This document shows, one piece after another, positions 12,369 to 25,500 of a stretch of DNA of 64,000 bases (positions within the stretch are counted from its first letter, which is position 1; each line of letters starts with the position of its first letter). The stretch spans positions 4,042,501 to 4,106,500 of the forward strand of contig NC_066279.1 in assembly GCF_905404315.1 (NCBI RefSeq), written 5' to 3'. The position numbers and the translations under genes are program-made. Under the pieces are notes generated by a model, which was not told the DNA's origin, searched no databases, and saw nothing but the letters and a program-made list of their open reading frames with translations. This DNA comes from Leptidea sinapis. Taxonomy: Eukaryota; Arthropoda; Insecta; Lepidoptera; Pieridae.

Positions 12369-12974
12369 TTTATTATATAATAGTTCAATTTTAAATAACA
12401 ATAAAGGAATATTTGGATAATATAATTTTTAAGAGTCGGGTCTTTTGACGTTCTGTGCCGAAGGCGCTCCTTCTACGACGTAGCACCGTAGATAGAGTCG
12501 TCTACGCTACGAGCTATTTGATATGGTCTCAGTCTCAAGACTAGTCCGACATCTATGATACACTCCCTAGTCGACCTACTGACTCGTGTTTACCATTGAC
12601 ACTTTTACTTCTAGTTTTCTATAGATATAGAGTACTTGGTTGTGTTCACGAAAAGTGTCCAAAGTGTACGCGAGTCTCTGATATGTGGGATGATGTGTGT
12701 AGCGCTTCGGAACGTCCGCCAAAGCACCGCCCGCACGGCACAAGACCAGAGCGTACCTACATTATATACGTATATATACAATATACAATAGAATACGTTA
12801 AACTAACAGCGACTACGGGGCGGCGGCTCGTGCGCGAACATTCTCACAACAATATACATCGACTCGCTCTATATATAACAAACTCACGAACGCGAAGCGA
12901 TCGTTTAACATAATATACATTCGAATTGCTTCGATTAAAAAAATTGACTAGAAAAATCTCAATTCACTAGAGCA
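12369..12974 (-). other. RhoGAP100F: Probable 3' UTR of RhoGAP100F
   Basis: Region directly after the stop codon (minus strand), noticeably less AT-rich than the flank beyond it. A minus-strand AATAAA lies at 12369-12374. The true cleavage site is not known. Confidence 0.35.
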
Positions 12975-13447
12975 CTATGCGTGCGTGGACGAGAATATGT
13001 CAGCGGCGCGCCACGCTTCGGCTTCTTCTTCTGCGTCATACTGCTGCAGGAAGGGATTGGTAGAGCTGTAGCGAGGACTGGTTCCATTCGAGTTCAATGT
13101 TACAGCCAATCCTGCCGATGTCCCCGGGATAGCGCTGCGCGGGGACTCACGCGTGTCTCGCGGCGATTCTCTCGGGGTAAGATCTCTGCCGTTCAATTTG
13201 ATCCCAGTCGGCGTTGCGCGAGGTGAATTCCTCGGGGAGTGTTTCGGGGAAGGCCTAGGGCTGGCGCGATCCGGCTGTCTCAGTATGGAAGAGACGGAGC
13301 CGGTGTGTTTGATAGTGTCCGCGGGGCTGTGGCTGCCCGAGCTACTGGTGGGTGAGCCTGGAGATGACAGAGTCACCTGGCGGGGGCGCGGGGGTGCGGG
13401 GAGGGGGCCGCGCTGAGGCGACTGCGGACGATATTGGCCGCCCCTGA
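12975..13447 (-). CDS. RhoGAP100F: RhoGAP100F last exon, Pro/Ser/Arg tail and stop
   Basis: 473 nt, phase 1 in; acceptor gttctctcatcag|TCAGGGG; stop TAG 12975-12977. Encodes [38 protein letters not shown], repeated SPR motifs ([17 protein letters not shown]) and a C-terminus [14 protein letters not shown]. An AG at 13461-13462 is also good but gives phase 0. It would only fit if a different upstream exon were used. Confidence 0.88.
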
Positions 13448-16400
13448 CTGATGAGAGAACCTGCCCAATTAACACACTACATTAAAAATAAGAAGAAGTT
13501 TCATAGCATTTAAATGTATAAAAAATAAAAAATGCAAACTTAAAGCACAAATTTAAATACTTTGCTAATTTATATATTGTACTATTCCTTTTCTACATAT
13601 AGATGTTTTTATAAACGCTGACTCTTTAAATTAAACTTGAGTAAAGTAAACAAACAGACCATTTAAAATCTTACTTCAGTATGATTAAATTAAAAGGTAT
13701 ATTTATTATTATTTATTTATTTATCACGACTTCGCTCAACATCTTTAAAAAAAAGACTGCTTTATCATATACAAACTGATGAATAAAAACATCTTATTAA
13801 TATAATAACAATAAATCATATCTTGTAAATTGAACCACAACCTTAAAACCGGAAAGCAACAATGAGCAAATTCGCCTCCCATTCACTGAATTTATGTTCT
13901 CATGTAAGTGACGACTGTCTTAATGAGAAATAAAGTTCTTAAACCCAAATCTCTTAATAATCTCTCGAAATATTTTCAAATATTTATATATTTTAAATGT
14001 GTGATCTGGAAACGCCACTCAAGAGCATTCCTTAGTTTGGTTGGTGATAGAAAGTTTCTTGGGAGCCACACTGCCAAGAAGCACCACATGTAAAACAAGC
14101 TATTTCAGAAGTAATGACATTCCCAACCCCCATGGGAGATAATATATAGTTATGATAGTCGACTATGATACGTACACGTGCGGGCGGCGAGCGGTCGACA
14201 GCGGGCCGAGCCAAGAGAGCTGGAGGCGGAGATGCTGCTGATGCTGCCGCTACTGGCCGATATGGACTGGCTGAGGGCGGAGCTCGGCCTGCAAGCATTC
14301 AACAGTCAATTACCAGTGGGAGGCTCCTTTGCACAGGATGCCGGCTAGATTATGGGTACTACAACGGGTACGTCTACCTTGGACATACAATCCATTTAGC
14401 CAGGTCCAATTTCGTGAAAGAGACGGGTAATCTCTTTGACCGGATTGGCAGCGTTCGGGGAGCTCCGTAAAATCTTCTCGTCCCAAATACCGTAGTGTCT
14501 GAAGACGAAGGTTTTCAACCAGTGTGTGTTGCCAGTGATGACTTACGGAACGCAGACGTGGTCGCTAACTATGGGCCTTATGAGGAAGCTAGATTATGAT
14601 TAAGGCGCCGTAGCTAGTGAAACTTCTGGGCAACTGAGACTCAACATCGTCTCAAGGTGACAAACGCAATTACGCCGCTCAGAATTTTTGGGTTTTTCAA
14701 GAATCTTGAGCGGCACTGCATTGTAATGGACAGGGCGAATCAATTACCATCAGCTATACCATCTGCTCGTCTCGTCCCTTATTGTCGTAAAAAAACTGTA
14801 CCTTGGGGGAGTGTGGCTGAGGCCGCTTGCGACGCACTGGCTCTGTTTCCACGCGGCCCTAGTGCTGGCTCGCCGCGACGAACTGTCTACAAACATACAT
14901 GCGTTAAGGTACTGCTTATATTATTTTCATTCAACACCAAGTCTCTTACATATTGTCCTTTGATTTCGTCTACGTGAATTTTGGAATTCTTATAAAGATC
15001 CCGGAAAATCTTGAGAATTTTGTTTTACGAATCCAAAATAATTGTTAAATATAGTAGTAATTAAGTAAAGAGTACATCAAAGCTTTACCAGATAGCATTC
15101 GATTCACCTTACTGAGAATGTGCGGCCGGAATATACCCTAGCCTTCTACTCTTAAAGGCCCAGACTTATTGAAGTCAGTCGTTTTCCATTCGATGCCAAA
15201 AAAAGATAGCCCATATCTGGATTACGACGGTAACATTGCCATAATCTTCCTGTTCTTTTAAGTCATGGAGAGTATTAAAACGGTATACCTAAGCTAGCTC
15301 TTGATATACCTCATCAAATTCATCAGTCCCGATCACCAGTTTATCAACGACCAACAATATGGATTTCACCATGCTCAATCGGCTGGGGATTTTCTGGTAA
15401 AGGTCACTGGACTGGACTCACAAATAGATAATATAATTTTTTTCTTGTGTATTGAAGAGGGTACTTCTGTCGAAGCTACCACCATAATGTGTGCTCCAGA
15501 ATTTTCTTTTGCACGTGGATATTATACTCATAAGGCGCAGCATACAACCTTTGTCGACCGTATTGCTCTGACTATATTATGCTCTCCCACACTCTTTCTG
15601 CTGGATATCAATGAATTGTGCCAACCAATTATTTAATGCTCCATGAACATCTTGATCGAATGGCGTTGCGTATAGACGCCAAGATACAGAAGCGTTGCAT
15701 TGGTCTCGAAGACAAAATCTGCAATTCTTTTCATTTTTGATTCCTACCACATTCCGTACGGTGGTGCTTGTTTAAGCGATCAAACAAGCACCTCAACTCA
15801 GCCTTGTCAGCATTCTGATAACTATACAGGGATTTCTGTTAAATAATAGGGCTTCATTTGCCTTTTTGCTATATCACTCGATAAGGCATTTAGCCTTATC
15901 AGCGCATTGGAATGGTCTAGCAGGAAGAAAACTTCAGGTGTCAATCAAGCGCTGCCCGCACTTATAATACTTGTTAGTAACAGTGTAGCCCAACAGACAA
16001 AGATAAATTCTATAAACTATTTTATACTTTACTAGCTGACCCAGCAAACGTTGTATTGCCGATATTAAAATAAGGTACAAAAGTAACTGTTGATCGTAGA
16101 TGGGTGAAAATTTTAAGTTGTATGTATTTTTTAATGCTGACTCATAATCAAACCACCCTTAACATTTAGGGGTATGAAAAATAGATGTTGGCCGATTCTC
16201 AGACCTACTCAATATGCTCACAAAATTTCATGAGAATCGGTCAAGCCGTTTCGGAGGAGTACGGGAACGAACATTGTGACACGAGAATTTTATATATAAG
16301 ATTGTATGTAGAAGCAAGTATTCTTTTGAAAAATAACTCAATGTAGAGTTTTTACTTTCTTACGATTTACGCTACTTAAGGTAACCGTAAAAAGTCACCG

Positions 16401-16525
16401 GATCTCAATAATTAATAAGGTTGATCTAAAGACTTATTGTATGAAATTAAAATTTGAAATAAGTCTTTCTTTTTTTATCGATGCAATTAGTTATTATTTA
16501 AGATCACTTGTATTATAAAGAAAAA

Positions 16526-16573
<48 letters not shown>

Positions 16574-19500
16574 GAAGAGAAATTCTTTCATTTAATGAAT
16601 TTAACACTATCTCGAAATAAATAAACCTATTTAAAAAATCGTTACTCGAGGTATCAAAATTCGTGTCAAGTCATTATTGATCGTCCAATGCGAAAACTAT
16701 TATACACAAATGAATATATTCCATGCTAATTGTTTCTTATAATTTTTTCGATTAAATTCAACTCGAATAAGGTTCGAGCAAACTACTAGTTGTATAAAGA
16801 AGAAATTAAAATTAAGATAATGACATTACCTGAACGCTTAGGCGGAGGCCAAATCTGCAAGAGACACTGCAATACGTGTATCGGTTTCTGGTAATCCAAG
16901 TCAGAAGGTGGCTGGGACTGTAGCATCAGTGGTGGTGCCAGTGCTACCGCGAGGTGTTGAGGGGACATTTTGTTCCTATCCTGTGCGGCTACCACGAGCG
17001 CTAGATGATCCAGAAGGAACACTAAAGTAGCCCGTGCGGCTCTCGGTAGACATTCAACAATTGAGGCCATCAAACGGGCATTGCCTTCCTTGTCATCTGG
17101 TAAACAAACTCCTGGAATAAAAAACATTATTAAAATTGGAGTTGAGCAGATTATAAACTGTAAAGTAGATCTTTTAGATGGAGAGAGTTCACAATCAGAG
17201 AGTTGAACGTTTAACGTTGAGATTTACGTTCGATGCGTCAATCGGACGGTTGGTTCAGGTGGCGCTCGGACGAAACCCAAGAGGCGTGGGATCGAGTTCC
17301 ACATTTTTTGGTAACAAATTAAATTGTATAGAAAATATTATTTTAAATGTGATATTAACAACAAATTCTCAATTCAAAATTCTAACAATTTCTCTGCTAT
17401 TCTTTTCAAATTAAACTTTTGTTTATCAGAAATATCATCTTAAATTGGAAGGAGTTAATTTAAAGAACATAATAACTAATAAAGAAATAATAAGTACAAA
17501 ATTTACCTACTTTCTGGTCAATTTTATTTTTACTATCGATTCATGGATATATTATACTGAAAATGCACGACGGCAAAGACAAAAAAGTACTGGACTAAAA
17601 TCTCACACAAGTTATATGTATAAACTATTTTTGTCTCAACGTAGTTACAATTTACAGAGTACAGAAGAATCACATATAGGTATACCTAGTACAATCTTGG
17701 CTTAATATCTCACATGATTTTAAAATTTCAAAAGTCACCAACCTAGAGCATCTAAAGTCATCTGGAACAAACATCTACTAAACAGTGGCTGCGGCAGCTC
17801 TCTCAAGTAATCCTTCAGCACTCCAGTGATTACATTGATGTCTGGCACTGAGTCAGGAGTCAGCTCCACACCGCGCGCGTTTCTCTCGAATGCCTCACGA
17901 AGTATCCGCTTCTTAGCCGCCGAGCCGCAAAGACGATATAGGCCTGGTAAAACCAACAAAATTATAAATATATCCATTGCCAAAACGATTGATTATACGA
18001 AACAAGGAGTTCAACGGGCGGAAGGTTACGCCATGCCCGTAATACATTTGCTCAGGATTCCAGCAAACGTAATTAACGTGTCCGTGAAGCAATAATGTAT
18101 ACGCATTACTATGTTTCGGTCTGGAGGGCGCCGTAGCTAGTGAAATTACTGGGCAAATGAGACTTAACATCTTATGTCTCCTAGATGACGAGTGCAGTTG
18201 TAGTGTCGCTCAGATTTTGGGTTTTCAAGAATCCTGAGCGGCACCTTGTAATGGGCATGTTCGTTATGTGTCTTCTAACAAATGTATCACAGAGAGTGTT
18301 ACGAAGGCTTGCTTGGCCTCATTTTTGCTGCCGATATCAGTTTCATAAACTTGGATGTCATTCTCACCATCTGGATGTCTGGCGTTCTATTGCATTTGGT
18401 ACGGTTATAAAGGTAGGTACTTTCTTCCACGTACAACCAAACAGTGGAATGAGTTTTCTTCGTCCTAAAAGGACGGCAAGGTTCCTGTGATTCCTCTGGT
18501 GTTGCAAGAGAATGTAGGCGGCGGTGATTCATCATAATCATCATCATCATCAGGCGGAAGACGTCCACTGCTGGACAAAGGCCTCCCCCAAAGATTTCCA
18601 CGACGGTCAGTTCTGCGCTGCCCTCATCCATCGTATTCTGGCGATCATAACCAGATCGTCGATCCATCTTGTGGGGGGCCTACCAACACTGCGCTTCCGG
18701 TACGTGGTCACAAATCGAGGACTTTACTGCCCCAAGGGTCATCTGTACGTCAAACTATGTGCACTGCCCACTGCCACTTCAGTTTCGCAATCATTTCGGC
18801 TATGTCGGTGAGTTTGAAGCTTGAAAAAAAATCTTTCCTTGACTTTAGGCGATGATTATTTAACATCATTTTGACCCGTATGCCCGTTTGTGCTCCTCAC
18901 CCATAAAAATAGGAATATTATAAAGTAAACTTCACCAAAGTTGTTAGAGTGAATATCGAGATGTCAATAATAGCAGTATAGTATAACATCCTAAATACAC
19001 AACTTATTATAAACGTTACCAATTATATCCAAGCCACGTCTCTCAATCTCTTCCACACATCGGCGTATGATGAGAGGAACTGGAGGTGCGTGCGTCGGTC
19101 TGACCTCCCGGGAGACTACTTGCTCAAGCTCAGCGCCGAATAGGGGTGGCGGAGATAGCCGAGGTGGCGCCGGACGTCTCCGGAACAGATCGTGCGGTTC
19201 CGTATGACGAATGCGAACGTAAAGTGTTCCCCGAGGCTCCATCTATCAAGAAAATCAATTAACATTAGAACTATTCATCAACTAAAATCAAAGTTAATTA
19301 CTTTTCATTTCTCATACTCCAAGGAAAGTGTCTGTTTAATTCTAATAACGTAAAATAAACTGAATTAATAGACTGCCTTTTAACTATTTTTTTTAAATAA
19401 TTATAATTTCAATTGAAATGGGAAACAATCCTATCCTGGGCCTATTGAACAATAATAGCGTAAAATAAACGGAATTGATAGGCCTTTTAACTAATTTTTT

Positions 19501-22500
19501 TTAAATTCCATTTCCGTTTCTTTTAGAGACTTACAATACAAACAATTATTTCATAATATAAAATGGTGACAGAATACCAAATTCAATTTTTTTTTATTGA
19601 AAATAGGATTCACAATTACTTATTGAACGTCAAAAGACACCACTCTTATGCCTGTCTAAGGCAAAATGAGTTTGCGTGTTCGAGTACCGCACTATTCATA
19701 AAATTTTGTTTTTAGCTTTATTTGTGTAATTTATACCAGAAGTGAGGGTTGTGACTTTAAAAAACAACAATTTATTTAGATTTTTTTGAGTTTCGTAATA
19801 CATTTATTTTGAAGATTTTTTGGGATCTAGTTGTAAAAGCATACAAATCGCCCCCCATATTATATTAGGCATAATAAGATAATGCTTGTTCCTGGTGTTA
19901 ACATTATGGTTATGACTGTTTCTAGAAAAATCACTCATATGCCTATGTACATATATAACATTATCAAGAATATATTGAGAGGCATAATAATTATTTTGTA
20001 CAAATATGCAGACTGAAATATGTAATGTAAATCAATTGATAACTACAAACGTTGTACAGCAGGCACAAAACATGTTATAAAACTTTGTAAATTAACCTCT
20101 AAACATTGTTGCTTACCCTAATTGCGAGCTGATGATCAGGTGAGCGCGCTAGCAAGTGCGGCAATGTAACAGCACCTCTGTAGCACAGCTTGTGTCTGTG
20201 TTGTGGATCCCAGGAGTACACAAGCACATCCAACTGTCTGTTTTCGACCAGCTCCAGCTCGAATGACTCATCCCAGTCGAATTGTAGCTCTCCAGTACGA
20301 ACCTGGGAGAAACATAATCCTGTTATTATAAATAAAATTGAGATGTTTACACATAAATTCTTACGTATACCAAAAAAGCGATCTATGAATTTTAGTCCCT
20401 CCATCGATTGTTTTGTCTCGGCTAAACACCGAAATAGTTTAACCAATTTTGACAGAACTTTCATTGGTAGGTACATAGCTAATGTACAACTGCCTTTATT
20501 TAAATATATGACATAAAAATATACGACAATATAAATATATGACATATCGTAAATCCTATTACTCCACAGCTGAATATCTAAATGATCGGACAGCCTGGGA
20601 CGAGATTGTGATTATTTTATAGCGATAGAAATGACTGTACAATATTGTATATTTTTGTTGAAAAGAGCGCAAAAAACGAATGCTGGGAGAGTTTCTTGCG
20701 CCGCTTCTTCTCTCTCGGAGCGCCATTAGTTTCCGAAGCGGTAGTAGTATCTAGTAGTTATTAGAAATGACATCAAAAGAATTCTAAATGAATACATTTT
20801 GAGAACATAAATGCCTTTTATGCCTTTATGAAATCATTACACTTGCCAAATGCACGTATTAATTAAACCTTACCACAGTCCTCGCTTTATGAACACGGTC
20901 GCATTCTAGAACGCAGTAGAGATCCCTGGGAGCCACTGGTGGTTGAGGAGGTGCTAAGGGTCCTGAAGGTGGTGAGCCAGGGGATGATCCTGAAGGTGAG
21001 GGTCTCAGCCCCCTGCCAGCAAGCAAGTGCACCCATAGCATCCCTGACACACCGCCAGCTATCCGAGATAAGCCTGTCATAGAGGATGAGAGACCCCCAG
21101 CGCCTGGCTTATCTATCTTGTATTTGAGGAAGTCTGAAATATAACAGTTTCTCAACATTATGGTTTTAAGAAAATAAAATAATTCTGTAGGCATGGTACT
21201 ATTTTTCAGTTTTATCTCTTTACCAGAGGTTCTTTCCTAAAATAACAAGTTTTTATGGTCGTAATGACAAAAAATTTTAATTTTAAAAAAATTGTAGAAG
21301 CCAAGATTTACACCTCCTTAAAATTTCATAAGGGATGAGACATGTAATAAGCAACAGCAATTTGTTTCTTGAAATTTCTCAATTCCATCGCAGACCGGCT
21401 TAGAATGAATGATTAAAAATTATTTAGACTTACGGAAGTATTTCAAGTCAATTTCAACAAAAGACTAGCTAGCGATGATATATGATATATTTTAAAAACC
21501 ATTTCAAGCAAAAACATATATAATATTAAGATAATGCCCTTTATTTAATTTGAGACATGAGCTATGAAAGTGCATTTCGGCGGTTGCAGTCAGTTATAGC
21601 TTATTTGGGACATATTGGGGTCTGTCTTATAAAATAACAAAAGAATATTGATCAAGTCTATTGTTTTCACTATCCTCATAAGAGACACCTGATCACCGAT
21701 TACGTATTGAGATACCTTCTGGAATACGGACCTAAAATCAGAAGTAAGTACCTTTATACTTACCGTTTGGATTAATGTCTAGATGTCGTTGATGTCGCGA
21801 TCCGGGCGTAGGAACGGGACTCGGGTTGGGACACGAAAACTTTGAGCCCAACTCCAACAATTGTCGCACACGACGGGCCGAGGGTGATCCACCAGCTGTA
21901 GGCCCTAAATAAAGGTAAATTTCAGTAAGAACTAATGATCTTGTGCATATCCTCCCATCCATTATATCTTCTATATCCATAATCCGTGCCATTTATCATT
22001 AATATAAAAAAGAGCTCTTTTGGCATAAAAACTTCTCTTTTTCGCCTTTCGCCGAATGGAGGTAGCAATTTGAAAATAATGTCAAATACTTTAAGTCTGT
22101 TTTTTGGCCAAGAAGAAAACAATATAAGCCGTAAAATGCCACCTAAGCCTTATAACGTTATATTGAACTAATATCAAGAAACTTTGTGAGCAACAAGTTG
22201 TCATTTTATGGAATCAAATTTGATAAAATGATATGTATTTGATTATTTTATGTCATTAATCTTCACATAATATTATTACTTAAATAAATCATAGGTAAAC
22301 CAAAGCAGCAGTAGGTCTGCTGATAGAAATAATTCGACACACTACCTACTTTTTCAATTATACCCACCTAATTGTTGAGATGACAAGGAACGTGCTGGCA
22401 AATGTCTAGGTCTTTCAATTCGTCTGTTTGCCAGACCTAGGGTAGACCCAAACCGACTGCCAGTTTCCATCTAAAATAACAGAATAATTATGTGCAACAA

Positions 22501-25500
22501 AAATTTAGTTCAAAAAGCACGAAAATGTCGTTTACGGTATTTAAGAAGTGATTAAGCCTATGAAGCGCTATTTATGTTTCTCCACTGAAAATTGATTATA
22601 ATATTATGATCACAGTTGATTTTAAATCACGTGTAAGCGTCAACCACAGAACAGGCAAGTCAACCTAAAAAGGTTTTTTTTTAAAGACAAACGAGTTTAC
22701 ATGTCAGATGATGGTAAGTGATTAACGCTGCTCATACTTTATAGTACCAAAGGAATAAAGCGAGCATCACCGCATTTGAAAAGTCGTATCAACTTATAAT
22801 TACGGCAGCGTTAGGAATCTCATTTCCTATTGTGGTTATTAGTGACACAGAGTTCCTTTAAAACTGTACTGTGGTAAAATCCCGCACATCCAGAAAGTGA
22901 AGATGATGCATGAGCATGTAACTTGTAGGTGTACATGATAGGGTGGAATTTGACGGCAGGAATCCCTCCATTTATGAATCTTTAATATATAGGTAAGTAA
23001 CTCTACTACTTTCTGACAACTTACATAGCTTACCTAATACAAAATTCCATAACCTTTGTGAATTAAATATGATTTGCCAAAAACTATTTAAGAACTATTG
23101 AGCTCTTTACAAGTAACATAAGAGGAAACATTTTCTGGCTTTGTGATATCAAATATTTTAGGGTACCATTTTGGTAGCACATGAAGCATCTCATCTTTAA
23201 GTCTCATAGCAACGGTCGCTGTGCTATTTGGGCAGAATCGTACGGTGATAACTGCGCCATCGTTTTGTGATCCGATATTCTCATTGCCATACCATGCATA
23301 AAATGCTGTTTTAATTTTTCCATTCTGTCACATTTTCCTATAAATGTAGCAACGACCACCATTACAGATTTAACCTTAGTTGATGAGAATTTCGTCAATA
23401 ATGATCCAACAGGCACCTTTATAACAGTGGCGTTTATGATAAATTCAAAATAAACTTACATTCTTTAGCGCGTCGTGTATATTCTCAGCAGAATAATGTG
23501 TTGGCAGCCTGGGTCGGAGGCTCTCGTACAGTGCACTGGTGGAAGGGGCCCGAGATAACCAGGCACGGTATTCATCGGATGTGAACACAGATGGTGAGGA
23601 CGTTAGACGACCTGAGCGAAAGCATAGAAAAAATACAATCAATCACGCCTATCTCCCACAGGGATGAATAGAGAAGATGGATATCAATTTGCCATGTTCT
23701 CCTTCCAGATAGTTCTCGTGTAACGACTGTTAAACGACAACCCGTCCCCGATACCGGGATGCATGATAAACATACTACTAACTTTAATAATAATATGAGA
23801 ACTGAAATATATGTAAATACTAAACTTATGATTGATTATTGGTGCAGGGCTAAGACTGGTGCTGGAATATGTTTACTGGAGAAAATTAATAATGCCTGGG
23901 GGAAGTCACATGAGGCTAATGGTGTTTTAGTGATTTATGCAAGACCTTTGATGGCGTGCAGCATCACAAGTTACTCAGAAAACTACACCTCTACAAAATT
24001 CGTGGTATTGCTTTGAATTTTATTACATTCTTACACTGTTATAGAATTCAAAGTGTTGATAATATCAATGGTAAGTAATCATCTGGTTCACGTAGCAATT
24101 AGGATGCCACGGGGATCAATGTTAGGGTCATTCCTGTTTCTTATCTATATTAAAGATCTACCTTACCCTGTCGCAACTATTCATGAAATATTACTGTGTA
24201 GAAGTACTTCTTTGATCTTTAAAGTTTTACTTAGACAACTATTTGCTAACGATGAAATCTATGCCATGCTGATTTTGCTTAACCCTTCCACTGGTTTAAA
24301 AAAAACTGAATATTTAAAGTTACCTAATGTGAAAGAAGCAAAAACATTTCTAAAAGAAAACATTTTAAAAATAAAAGATGAGAATCTAGAAGTCACCAGA
24401 GATACTGTATTTCTGGGTATAAAATCTTATATATAAAATTCTCGTGTCACAATGTTCGTTCCCGTACTCCTCCGAAACGGCTTGACCGATTCTCATGAAA
24501 TTTTGTGAGCATATTGAGTAGGTCTGAGAATCGGCCAACATCTATTTTTCATACCCCTAAATGTTAACGGTGGTCCACACGAATATTTTTTCTTTTAAAT
24601 TTTTTGACATTTTTTTTTTAAATTTGTTTGATTATGAGTCAGCATTAAAAAATACATACAACCTCAGATTTTCACCCATCTACGATCAACAGTTACTTTT
24701 GTATCGCGACTTTAATATCGGCAATACAACGTTTGCTGGGTCAGCTAGTTAGTTTATAAAATTAATGGGGACTTTGATTCAATTATTAATTTACCATACG
24801 AAGTTTGCCAGGTCAGGTAAAAACTAAAAACTAAATACTTATATGTTTATAAATGCTATAAGGTTATTTGAGTTTTTATACGTCAGTACTAGACTAATAG
24901 GAATAAATTTAATAATTACTACAATTTCTCAATTATTAAGAAATTCAAACAATTTTACTATTTTTTTTTTAAATATAAGTTTTCACTTGTGCATATAGCA
25001 GTAATTTAATAAAAAGTGTTATTACTTTTACTATTGAAGAGTTTACCCTTTTCTATATCCCAACTTATTATTACTTACTTAAGAGTAATAATTAAAGTAT
25101 AGGTACAAATGATACTATATAACCGATTGACAATGTAAAACTTTGACTTTGAAATGGGATTTGTTGCCATATCGCGCAAAGAAATGAATTACAACTTTGC
25201 AAATTAAAATAAATAATTATATTTTATATTATTCTATTTTTATATAAATCTAGTACTTACCGTATTAAATCATACATGTATTAAATTAAAATATTACTAG
25301 GAAAATATAAAATAGGTTTACTTTACAGTTATTTCTTAATTGTGCAAGTTACCTCTGGAAGAACGAAGATCTAGTCTTGAGGATAATGGTTCGGGTTCAT
25401 CTTGAAGTACGCTGCCAGCTCTCCTCGATAGTCCTAACCTATTGATTGTTTTTTAAATTTTAACAAGTATAATTTCAATTTACTAGTTGCCAAGGGTAAT

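Noticed and set aside
13153..13416. Plus-strand open frames over the last RhoGAP100F exon
   Set aside because: They are shadows of the GC-rich Pro/Ser-coding exon on the minus strand; no domain or splice support.
13461..13462. Alternative acceptor AG for the last RhoGAP100F exon (exon to 13460)
   Set aside because: It gives phase 0, while the upstream exons at 16830 and 14172 both end in phase 1; the AG at 13448-13449 fits.
17178..17705. Plus-strand open frames between RhoGAP exons
   Set aside because: Intronic AT-rich chance frames; flanking exon phases leave no need for them and no motif is seen.
22660..23010. Possible LINE-derived repeat starting 'acgagtttacatgtcagatg'
   Set aside because: The start resembles a LINE 3' tail, but I cannot match the body to another copy in the window, so it is not listed as a feature.
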